Assembly (NCBI GenBank): GCA_024401295.1
Contig: JAKSLG010000008.1
Location: forward strand, 1 to 64,000
Source: Bacteroidales bacterium
GTDB taxonomy: Bacteria > Bacteroidota > Bacteroidia > Bacteroidales > Marinilabiliaceae
DNA length: 64,000 nt
Reading direction: 5' to 3'
Below, piece by piece: positions 38,294 to 46,500 of the stretch. How positions within the stretch are numbered: the first letter of the stretch is position 1; each line of letters starts with the position of its first letter. The position numbers and the translations under genes were made by a program. Under the pieces are notes generated by a model. The model made no database searches, was not told the origin of the DNA, and was given only the letters and a program-made list of their open reading frames with translations.

Positions 38294-39352
38294 TTATTGT
38301 CTTTTCATGATTCGGCGCACCCAGCGAGGTAAAATGAATGCACCAACGATGAGATATGGATAATAGCTGACCAGACGCCAGCATAATGCCAAGGCCACAC
38401 CCATGCCCATTGGCAGGAAACCGGCAAGAAATTCCTTGAAAACCCACTCGGCAAAACCGCTGCCTCCTGGTGTCGGACTGACGAGCATCATAATCCACAT
38501 GGCAAGCTGCTTGCCAAAGACCGTGAAATGATCCTGAAGACCGAGATATCTGATGCCGAGGAAGGCAATGATGAGCGTATTGACAACCCAATAGCGGGCA
38601 ATCCATGATGCGCACGTCGCTCCGAAAGCCTTAAGCCATTTGCGGAACGGCCATGCACGGAAATATTCCGAAGTCTGTATCATGTCGTTGCCGACTTTGT
38701 CGATTTTACCACGCCAGCGGCGCAGAACAGGCAACTTGAAGATGAGAAGCATGAGCTTCTTGAGGCCATAAGGATTGATGAAAAAGCCGTAGCTCAGGAG
38801 CAGGATATAAGCCACTTTCACGCCATAGCCTGTCCATGCAATATAGTCGAAACCGACAGTCACGCCGTCGCTGAGTCCGAAGATGTTTTCATAACCTATG
38901 AGTATGACAGCAACAGGGAATACCAGTGCAAAGAAGAGTTCGTCGAGAAACGACGTGACCATCACGATGCCGGTGCTTCGTCCGACGTTGATGCCTTCGC
39001 GATTCACAAAAAAGATTGCGACACTCGTGCCGCCAACAGCCGATGGCGTGACGGCTGAAGCAAACTCCCACAGCATGATAACGCGAAAAGCCTGTCGCCA
39101 CGAGAAATCATAGTCGCTGAGTATTCTGATTCGCACCATGTAACCAAGATCGCGCATGGCCATCATACCAAAAGAGATGACAAACCAGAAAAGTGTCCAA
39201 AAGCCAAATTCTACATTGCTGAACGTGCCTGGCACATATTCGCGCATGAAAAGCCATGCCGTCACACTTAGACCAATGATTATCGGCAGGACAATCTTCC
39301 ACGACTTGAAACCGTCGAGCACAGATGCATTATTTTCGGTGCTGCTCTCCAT
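38294..39352 (-). CDS. UPF0104 / AglD-like integral membrane protein
   Basis: Member of the lysylphosphatidylglycerol-synthase transmembrane-region family. The 352-residue protein has about eight membrane segments and typical features such as 'RDLGYMVRIRILSDY', 'AVTPSAVGGTSVAIFF' and 'VSPTPGGSGFAEW'. The C-terminal aminoacyl-transfer domain of MprF is absent, so lipid lysylation is not expected. Family members are suspected of handling lipids or lipid-linked precursors. Single gene upstream of, and convergent with nothing in, the xylan operon. Confidence 0.85.
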   Translation of the reverse strand: MESSTENNASVLDGFKSWKIVLPIIIGLSVTAWLFMREYVPGTFSNVEFGFWTLFWFVISFGMMAMRDLGYMVRIRILSDYDFSWRQAFRVIMLWEFASAVTPSAVGGTSVAIFFVNREGINVGRSTGIVMVTSFLDELFFALVFPVAVILIGYENIFGLSDGVTVGFDYIAWTGYGVKVAYILLLSYGFFINPYGLKKLMLLIFKLPVLRRWRGKIDKVGNDMIQTSEYFRAWPFRKWLKAFGATCASWIARYWVVNTLIIAFLGIRYLGLQDHFTVFGKQLAMWIMMLVSPTPGGSGFAEWVFKEFLAGFLPMGMGVALALCWRLVSYYPYLIVGAFILPRWVRRIMKRQ

Positions 39353-39393
39353 GTCTTTGCGCTGCGCGATATGAAATTTCAGATTGAGTAATA

Positions 39394-39810
39394 TCAGATT
39401 ATTCTGCCGTTCATCATGACCCTCGAGATTATCTCGTCAATAATCGGAATGTCGCTCTGAGGCCATGCAAGACGCATCAGCTGAATCGGCATGAACCATT
39501 CGGCACGCGAATGTTTGGTGAGGATTGCACGTCCGTCAACCACGTCACAGATGAATGGATGCATCTCGAAAGTGCGACCGTCTTCACCTTCAATAGTGAA
39601 TGATTTGAGCGTCTCGATGATGTTGATGTTGAGGCCAAGTGTCTCATTTATACGGCGTATGACACATGCCTCGCAACTTTCGCCCTCCTTAGGACTGCCA
39701 CCTGGGAACTCCCATTTGCCGACATTGGCAAGGCCCTCACCGTTTCTACTCGCGGCGAGCACCATACCATTTCTGACTATGACAGCACAGGTGACTTTTG
39801 TTATATCCAT
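39394..39810 (-). CDS. Nudix-fold protein with an altered Nudix box
   Basis: The 138-residue protein has the MutT-like start 'ITKVTCAVIVRNGMVLAASR' and 'GKWEFPGGSPKEGES'. In ordinary Nudix enzymes the box continues R-E-U-x-E-E; here it reads R-R-I-N-E-T, so two of the three metal-binding glutamates are replaced. Either catalysis uses other ligands or the protein is a non-hydrolytic Nudix. I start at the ATG at 39810, because the upstream TTG lies inside the promoter box. It follows korC in the same direction but has its own promoter. Confidence 0.85.
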   Translation of the reverse strand: MDITKVTCAVIVRNGMVLAASRNGEGLANVGKWEFPGGSPKEGESCEACVIRRINETLGLNINIIETLKSFTIEGEDGRTFEMHPFICDVVDGRAILTKHSRAEWFMPIQLMRLAWPQSDIPIIDEIISRVMMNGRII

Positions 39811-39834
39811 TGGATGACAAATAAATTTGCGTTG

Positions 39835-39842
39835 CAAATATA
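39835..39842 (-). promoter_or_regulatory. -7 box of the Nudix gene
   Basis: TATATTTG on the minus strand, 25 bp before the ATG at 39810. Confidence 0.6.
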
Positions 39843-39932
39843 ATAAAAATGCATATTTTGCTCTACATATTCATCATTCCAAAAGCAACAATCGCACTTT
39901 TAGGACATTTTTGTTTTATTTCGAGCACTTTT

Positions 39933-40472
39933 TCAACATGCAGTTCGGGCCATTCCCATCGAGAGTGCCATTTCGTTGGCAGCAAGCAAGTGATGATAGC
40001 GCGAAGGAAGCGTCTTTTCGAGACTCTGCATGACATCTGTTGTTCCGACAACCGGATCGATGCCGATGAGCGCACCAAGCACAATCATATTGAGCATCTT
40101 CTGCATTCCTTTGTCAACCGACATCTGTGTGGCATCAATGCCATAGATTTCAATGTCTCGTCGCTTTGGCTTGTCACATATTCCATAAGTGTCATAAATC
40201 AACTTGCCGCCTTTCTTGACTTGAGACTCAAACTTGCTGAGCGACTGCTGGTTAAGAGCTATGACAATATCATATGAGCCTACTATCGGCGAGCTGATTT
40301 GCTCATCGCTGACGATGACCGTCACGTTTGACGTTCCGCCACGCTGTTCTGGTCCATATGATGGCAGCCAGCTGACTTCTTTTCCGCCCATCATACCGGC
40401 ATAGGCCAATATCTTGCCCATCGAGAGAACGCCTTGCCCGCCAAAACCTGCTATGAGTATCTCGTGTGTCAT
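39933..40472 (-). CDS. korC: 2-oxoacid:ferredoxin oxidoreductase, gamma subunit
   Basis: Catalytic-core subunit of a four-subunit 2-oxoglutarate (or branched-chain 2-oxoacid) ferredoxin oxidoreductase. The 179-residue protein shows 'ILIAGFGGQGVLSMGKILA' and 'WLPSYGPEQRGGTSN', both diagnostic of this subunit. It is the last gene of korDABC, 19 bp after korB. Confidence 0.93.
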   Translation of the reverse strand: MTHEILIAGFGGQGVLSMGKILAYAGMMGGKEVSWLPSYGPEQRGGTSNVTVIVSDEQISSPIVGSYDIVIALNQQSLSKFESQVKKGGKLIYDTYGICDKPKRRDIEIYGIDATQMSVDKGMQKMLNMIVLGALIGIDPVVGTTDVMQSLEKTLPSRYHHLLAANEMALSMGMARTAC

Positions 40473-40491
40473 ATCTATGTTTTTTTATTGA

Positions 40492-41253
40492 TTATCTGTC
40501 TTTTATATCACCAAGTCTGAATGTCTTGAAAAGATTATCACTGAGCCATTTATTGGCCTCGACAGGAGTCATCTTCCAGTTTGAAGGACACGCGCTGACA
40601 ATCTCAACGACAGATGTTCCCTTGCCCTTCATTGAGTTCTCAAACGCTTTGCGTAGCGCTTTCTTGGCACTCTTCACGGCCTTGTATGTGTTGACGGCCT
40701 GACGTGTCACGTAACACGTGCCATCGAGACAGCTGAACATCTCGGCAATTCTGAGCGGATAACCATTGAGTTCCGGCTGTCGGCCGTCAGGACAGGTCGT
40801 TGTTTTCATGCCTAGCGGCGTTGTCGGAGCCATCTGTCCACTGGTCATTCCATACACGGCATTATTGATGAAGATTATGGTTATGTTCTCACCTCTGCTG
40901 CATGCATGCACAGCTTCGCCTGTGCCGATTGCGCCTACCTCGCCATCGCCTTGATAGGTGAAGACAAGTTTTTCCGGATTGAGGCGTTTCACACCTGTGG
41001 CTACGGCTGGAGCTCTGCCATGAGCCGCTTCAACCCAGTCGATGTCTATATAGTTGTAAATGAACACGCCACAACCCACAGGCGAGACTCCGATGATGTC
41101 CTCAACATCGACATCCATCTCGCCAAGCACCTCTGCAACGAGTTTTGTAACGACGGCATGACCACAGCCCGGACAATAATGCATAACATTATCGTTCAGC
41201 AGTTTAGGCTTTGAATATATCCTGTTTTTATCCGTTTTTTCTACGATTTTCAT
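40492..41253 (-). CDS. korB: 2-oxoacid:ferredoxin oxidoreductase, beta (TPP-binding) subunit
   Basis: Binds thiamine pyrophosphate and carries out oxidative decarboxylation with transfer to CoA. The 253-residue protein has 'HYCPGCGHAVVTKLV' at the start and the TPP motif 'GDGEVGAIGTGEAVHAC' to 'IIFINNAVYG'. 'CPDGRQPELNGYPLRIAEM' is typical of Kor/Vor rather than pyruvate enzymes. It lies 12 bp after korA. Confidence 0.93.
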   Translation of the reverse strand: MKIVEKTDKNRIYSKPKLLNDNVMHYCPGCGHAVVTKLVAEVLGEMDVDVEDIIGVSPVGCGVFIYNYIDIDWVEAAHGRAPAVATGVKRLNPEKLVFTYQGDGEVGAIGTGEAVHACSRGENITIIFINNAVYGMTSGQMAPTTPLGMKTTTCPDGRQPELNGYPLRIAEMFSCLDGTCYVTRQAVNTYKAVKSAKKALRKAFENSMKGKGTSVVEIVSACPSNWKMTPVEANKWLSDNLFKTFRLGDIKDR

Positions 41254-41265
41254 GGCTCTGATTTT

Positions 41266-42351
41266 TTATTTTATGCCAAATTCGTTTTTCAAGGCGTCAA
41301 GCACCTCTTCTGGAGTGAAGACAACTCCTCCCAAACGCCCATAGTGGCCTATGCGGACTTCTCCACTCGCTGCCAGACTGACATCTTCAATCATCTGACC
41401 ACTGTTGAGTTCAACTACCAACATTCCTTTTGTCCTTTTCGAGAGTTCATCGACTGGCTTCTTTGGGAATGGCCACAATGTTATCGGACGAAGCAGGCCC
41501 AGTTTCAAACCTTGCGAACGTGCAATGCTGACCGTCTTAGTGCATATTCTTGCCGATGAACCGAAAGCCACGAGCACGTAATCGGCATCGTCACACTCGA
41601 TGGATTCATAGCGGACATCATTTTCCTCCGCCTGCAGATACCTCGCTTCACGCTCGAGACATTTCTTCTCCATGCTGAGCGGATCGAGTTCAAGTGATGT
41701 GACAAGATTTCTCTTGTTGCCCTCCTTGCGTCCCGTCGAAGCCCATGGGCAGGCAAGTTCAATCTCAGTCTTCGTAAGCCTCCGTCGGATAGGCGGAAGA
41801 ATGACTTTTTCCATCATCTGGCCGATCGTTCCATCGGCTAATATCATCGCCGGATTGCGATAGCGAAAAGCCCAGTCGAAGGCAATAGCAACAAAATCGG
41901 CCATCTCCTGAACACTAGCCGGAGCAATAACAAAAGTGCGATAGTCGCCATGACCACCTCCACGCGTCGCCTGGAAATAATCAGCCTGCGACGGCTGTAT
42001 GGTTCCAAGTCCCGGGCCTCCCCTCATCACATTTACAATCACGCATGGAAGGTTGGCGCCGGCCAGATAAGATATCCCATTCTGCATCAGACTGATGCCC
42101 GGACCCGACGACGATGTCATCGCCCTTTTGCCTGTCGCAGCTGCCCCATAGACCATATTAATAGATGCCACCTCGCTCTCAGCCTGCATGACAACCATGC
42201 CCGTCGTCTCCCACGGCTTCTGCGCGACAAGCGTCTCCATGATTTCGCTCTGCGGAGTGATTGGATAACCAAAATAAGCATCCACACCATAGCGTATGGC
42301 TGCCATCGCCAAGGCTTCATTGCCCTTCATCAGTCGTATCTCGCTCTCCAT
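41266..42351 (-). CDS. korA: 2-oxoacid:ferredoxin oxidoreductase, alpha subunit
   Basis: Contains the pyrimidine-binding domain of the TPP enzyme. The 361-residue protein shows 'GNEALAMAAIRYGVDAYFGY', 'ITPQSEI', 'SGPGISLMQNGISYLAGA' and 'RGGPGLGTIQPSQADY'. Substrate choice between 2-oxoglutarate and branched-chain acids cannot be settled here. The complex gives reduced ferredoxin and acyl-CoA, and in anaerobes can also run in the carboxylating direction. It starts 22 bp after korD. Confidence 0.93.
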   Translation of the reverse strand: MESEIRLMKGNEALAMAAIRYGVDAYFGYPITPQSEIMETLVAQKPWETTGMVVMQAESEVASINMVYGAAATGKRAMTSSSGPGISLMQNGISYLAGANLPCVIVNVMRGGPGLGTIQPSQADYFQATRGGGHGDYRTFVIAPASVQEMADFVAIAFDWAFRYRNPAMILADGTIGQMMEKVILPPIRRRLTKTEIELACPWASTGRKEGNKRNLVTSLELDPLSMEKKCLEREARYLQAEENDVRYESIECDDADYVLVAFGSSARICTKTVSIARSQGLKLGLLRPITLWPFPKKPVDELSKRTKGMLVVELNSGQMIEDVSLAASGEVRIGHYGRLGGVVFTPEEVLDALKNEFGIK

Positions 42352-42373
42352 CGTTTTTCTCTTGTTTTATTTC

Positions 42374-42676
42374 TTAAAATATCCCATCTCGATAAACCGT
42401 TATGCACGCATCGGGGCAGACAAGAGCACACGATGCACAGCCAATGCACGACGTCTCGCGAACCTGCTGCGAATAGCTATACCCACGCCTGTTGAGACCC
42501 GCCGACAAACTCAATGTCTGACCAGGACATGTCGCAACACACATGCCACATCCCTTGCATCTTTCCTTGTCAATCACGACTCCACCCTGCCTGATGCTCA
42601 AACGCACCGCCTCAACAAGTAGCCGATGACATTTTTGCTCAATCACAGCAAGTTTCGATTCACCTTTTTCATTCAT
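42374..42676 (-). CDS. korD: 2-oxoacid:ferredoxin oxidoreductase, ferredoxin-like delta subunit
   Basis: Electron-transfer subunit with two [4Fe-4S] clusters. The 100-residue protein has cysteines C40, C43, C46, C50 ('CKGCGMCVATCP') and C77, C80, C83, C87 ('CIGCASCALVCP'). The N-terminal 30 residues are helical and form no known motif. First gene of the operon; a near-consensus box TTCCTTTG lies at about 42694-42701. Confidence 0.92.
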   Translation of the reverse strand: MNEKGESKLAVIEQKCHRLLVEAVRLSIRQGGVVIDKERCKGCGMCVATCPGQTLSLSAGLNRRGYSYSQQVRETSCIGCASCALVCPDACITVYRDGIF

Positions 42677-42953
42677 GGTTTCGCACTTTTTCTACCGACA
42701 AAGGAAAAAGATGTCTTAGACATAAAAAAAATAATGTGATAGAGGCGGTTCAAAATACGCCAAAAAGGGCATTTTGGGACAAAATCGTAGTTTTTGAGGG
42801 TAAAATCAGGCATTCGCGTCTGCCCCCAAACGCCAAAAATGTATGTCTGAACGCAAAAAAGCATCGGAAACACCGATGCTCACATATAACATTACCGCAT
42901 TTATGAATACGACATATTTAATCGCAAAATTTCCCTATTCGATACACTTTCTC

Positions 42954-42986
42954 TCTCGAACGGATCTCGAAGGCATCTCGAAGGAT
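42954..42986. repeat. Three tandem 11-bp repeats TCTCGAAGGCA
   Basis: Copies start at 42954, 42965 and 42976, exactly 11 bp apart, and differ at one or two bases. They lie about 280 bp upstream of the korD start. Confidence 0.75.
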
Positions 42987-43028
42987 TGCCATTGTTCGAA
43001 TGGTTCTACCATGTCTTAATTTCCCCTC

Positions 43029-43173
43029 GTTCGGCGTAGGCTCCAGCCTACGCCGTTATTAGGTGCAAGGCTCCTGCCTTGCAAAAAGACATGATGTATT
43101 GTTATTCTTGTAATGGTCATGCAAAGCGGGAGCCTTGCTTTTAGCTCCGACGTAGGCAGAGCCTACGCCGAAC
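43029..43173. repeat. Nested fold-back element
   Basis: Outer arms GTTCGGCGTAGGCT (43029-43042) and AGCCTACGCCGAAC (43160-43173) are a perfect 14-bp inverted repeat. Inside, GCAAGGCTCC (43065-43074) pairs with GGAGCCTTGC (43129-43138). A partial GGCGTAGGCTC copy occurs at about 3961. It looks like a MITE- or REP-type element; no target-site duplication was recognised. Confidence 0.7.
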
Positions 43174-43228
43174 AAACTTACAACACACAACTTAAAGCTT
43201 ATAACTTAAGAAGTACTTGCCACTCACG

Positions 43229-43359
43229 CAGAAAGTCGCCTTGAGCTGTTTGCGTTAAAAAAAATCGGTAAGATCAGCGTTAAGCACGGCAAATGTCTGA
43301 GCGAAGCGAGTTCTTGCCGTGTAGCTGAGCGAGACAATTTTTTAGCGAGACAGCTCTCT
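43229..43359 (-). repeat. Dispersed intergenic repeat, copy B
   Basis: Reverse-complement match to 4055-4185 over about 130 bp with few substitutions. Together with the shared terminator it follows the second BspA-like gene as copy A follows the first. Confidence 0.8.
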
Positions 43360-43514
43360 GCGACGAGCTCTCTTTTGCTTCGTTTTCTCTGAGCGGTACA
43401 GAGAAAATGAAGAGAAGAAAAAGCATGCTCTTCTCGCTTCCGTCTTCTGTCTTCACAGAAGATGAAAAACCCGCCAGCGAGGGCACAGAGCCTATGCCTA
43501 ACAACATAATCGCA

Positions 43515-43550
43515 TAAAAAAACGACGCCAAGTCAAAACCTGGCGTCGCC
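43515..43550 (-). terminator. Terminator of the second BspA-like gene
   Basis: CGACGCC (43524-43530) pairs with GGCGTCG (43543-43549), followed by a T run on the minus strand. Arms and loop closely match the hairpin at 3909-3940. Confidence 0.85.
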
Positions 43551-43572
43551 TGTAAACTTATTACCTTAAGAC

Positions 43573-46500
43573 TTAAAACTTATCACTTAAAACGCGTCCC
43601 GCAAGATCATATTTCTTGCCATCGCGGATAATCACCACGCGACCATTCTCAACCGTCTTGATTGTCTTCTGGTTGCCGGCGGCATCGATGTCATCGACGG
43701 CTGTCGGAGTGCTCTGCTTCTCGTATTTCAAGACAACGTTCACGTTGCCTTTGTCTGTATCTACTGAGGCGAGGCTGAACTTCGCTTTCATGTCGCCTAT
43801 CTGCGAGGCATTAATTTCCGTTCCGTTGACCTCTATCGAAAGCGGTTTTTCTGAATATTCGACCTCGAGAGAACTCTTCGACGTTGCAAAGAAGACCGGC
43901 GACGGACCGAGAACGCTCTCGTCGCGATTCACTACGTTATACTTGACTCCGACTGTCGCGCCATGCTCACCCTTGGCGAGCACCGGATGCTTGGTGCCTT
44001 GTGTCCATTCGCCGTTGAATGTGCCTGAGTAGCCTTCGCCATCGAAGTTGAGCCAGTAGGCTGGCTCTGCGCCGGCAAATTCCTCATCGGTGAAGAGGCG
44101 GTAGTTGAGGTTAATGTCGTCCGGCACTTCGGCGCTCAACATGCTGTTGCCTTTCGACTTCGTCTTGCCGTTCGATGCGCTCTTCTTCGAATGGCCTCGC
44201 GTGCGGCCGTGACCGATGTTCTGAATAACGATTATCGAAGTCTTGTTGCCAGTCACTTCGCCGTCGAGACCTTCGAAATAGCCAATCACATGGTCGAGTT
44301 CGCCGCCCTCTTCGTTGTCGATGACAAGGCAAGCCTCGGCATTCTCGATGTCGTCTGCGTCGGCATCTATCTCCATTCGGCCTTCGAAGATGCTGTTGCG
44401 GATAAGACCTTTGTTTTCCCTAGCCACAAGACCATAATATGTTTTGCCTCCATCTGTTACACCTGCCGATGTGGCATCGACGATGAAGTCGCTGAACACC
44501 ACATTGCGAATCTCTGCGCCCTCACCGATATATCCGAAGATGGATTTAGGTTGAGTGGCGTTCGCTCTGTGATTACCTTTGACACTTAAATAATTGCCTT
44601 CAAGGATGCCCTTGAAAGGATGCTCTGTCGTGCCAAGTGTCTGCCATGTCACGTTTTCAGCATCAAGGTCGAAATCCTTAGTGAGAGCTATGGATATCTC
44701 CTCGTCCCTGCGCACCTGCTCACCATTGTTGACTGCCCATGCAATGAAATTACAACTCTCTTTATCAAGAGCTAATGCAAATGTCTTTTCTACCTCGTCA
44801 CCTATTCCCTCTTTTTCCAAATAGGTAAAACCAACGAACTTGTCGCTACCTACATTGTTATATGTGTCCCTATATCCGTCTTCACTTTCAAGAAGATTAT
44901 CTGGCACAAAGAATTTTTCGACTGTTTCGTATGTCGGAAAAAATTCTGTCAAGTTGTCAACAACCCTCTCCTGATATATGAAGACATATTTGAGGTTGTC
45001 ACAACCATAAAAGGTATCGAATTTACTATCAACAGCTGAGTATCCTACTGATCCAATTGACACACTCGTCAGATTTGAACAACCATAGAATGCTTTTGCA
45101 CCGATGCTTGTGACACTTGAGGGTATTTCTATACTCGTCATGTTCGAACGGCCATAAAAAGCATTTTGACCAATGCTTTCGACTTCGTTGGGAATAATGG
45201 TGTTTTTACATCCCAAAACTAGTGTTTTTGTTGATTTCTCAATTATGGCATTGCAATTATATCGTGAATCGTATTTTGCATTTTCTTCCGCCACCACAAT
45301 TGATTCCAGACTTGAACAATTTAAGAAAACCTCTACGTCAATTGATGTGACGCTTGAGGGAATTGTAATTTTTTTCAAACCAGAACAACCCGAAAAGGCC
45401 CCACTACCAATACTTTCGACACCTTCAGGTATCTCTGTATTATTACTTCCCAAAATGAGTGCGTTTGTTGATTTCTCAATTATGGCATTGCAATTATCTC
45501 GTGAATCGTAGTTTGCGTTTCCTTCCGCCACAACAATTGATTCTAAACCTGAACATTTTGAGAAAGCTTGCCAACCGATGCTTGTGACACTTGAGGGAAT
45601 CTCTATGCTCGTCAGGCCTGAACAGCCATAGAAAGCATAGTCACCAATGCCTGTGACACCTTCGGGTATTGTTACGCTCGTCAAACCAGAACAACCATAG
45701 AATGTATCGTCATAAATTTCTGTGATGCCATCTGGTATCTTTAAATTGCCTGTCAAACCAGAACAACCCGAAAAGGCCCCACTACCAATACTTTCGACAC
45801 CTTCAGGTATCACCACGCTCGTCAGGCCTGAACAGTCATAGAAAGCATAGTCACCAATGCTTGTGACACTTTCGGCTATCGTCAAATCGCCTGTCAAACC
45901 AGAACAACCATAGAAAGCATTCCGACCAATGCTTTCGACATCGTTGGGAATAATGGTGTTTTTACATCCCAAAACTAGTGTATTTGTTGATTTCTCAATT
46001 ATGGCATTGCAATTATCTCGTGAATCGTATTTTGCATTTCCTTCCGCCACCACAATTGATTCTAAACTTGAGCAACTATCGAATGCATAGCTACCAATTC
46101 TTGTGACACTCGATGGAATCTCTATGCTTGTCAGACCTGAACAACCTGAGAATGCTTCACTACTAATGCTTTCGACATCGTCTGGTATCTTAGTATTTTT
46201 ACATCCCGAAACAAGTGTATTAGTTGATTTCTCGATTATGCTATTTCCTCGTGACTCGTATTTCGTGTTTTCCTCATCTACTACGATTGATTCCAAACTT
46301 GAACATCCAGAAAATATACCGTCATCAATGTAGCTGACACTTGAAGAAATTTCTACGTTCTTCAGACCTGAACAATCTGAGAATGCATGCCAATAGATTT
46401 CTGTAACACCTTCGGGTATTGTCACACTTGTCAGACCAGAACAACCTGAAAAAGCCTCACTATCAATGATTGTGACGCTTGAGGGAATTTCAACGCTCGT

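Larger units (their letters stand above)
42677..43572. other. Repeat-rich gene-free region
   Basis: About 900 bp without a credible gene; two open frames (66 and 83 codons) are spurious, the second being a translation of the dispersed repeat. From left to right it holds the korD promoter area, an 11-bp-phased array (42954), a 145-bp fold-back element (43029-43173), dispersed repeat copy B (43229-43359) and the terminator of the second BspA-like gene. Confidence 0.7.

Noticed and set aside
42673-42873. Minus-strand open frame of 66 codons before korD
   Set aside because: It overlaps the korD start and promoter area and its residues do not resemble a protein.
43280-43531. Minus-strand open frame of 83 codons with an apparent signal-like start
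   Set aside because: Its second half is a translation of the dispersed repeat at 43229-43359; the same repeat at 4055-4185 does not keep a similar reading frame.
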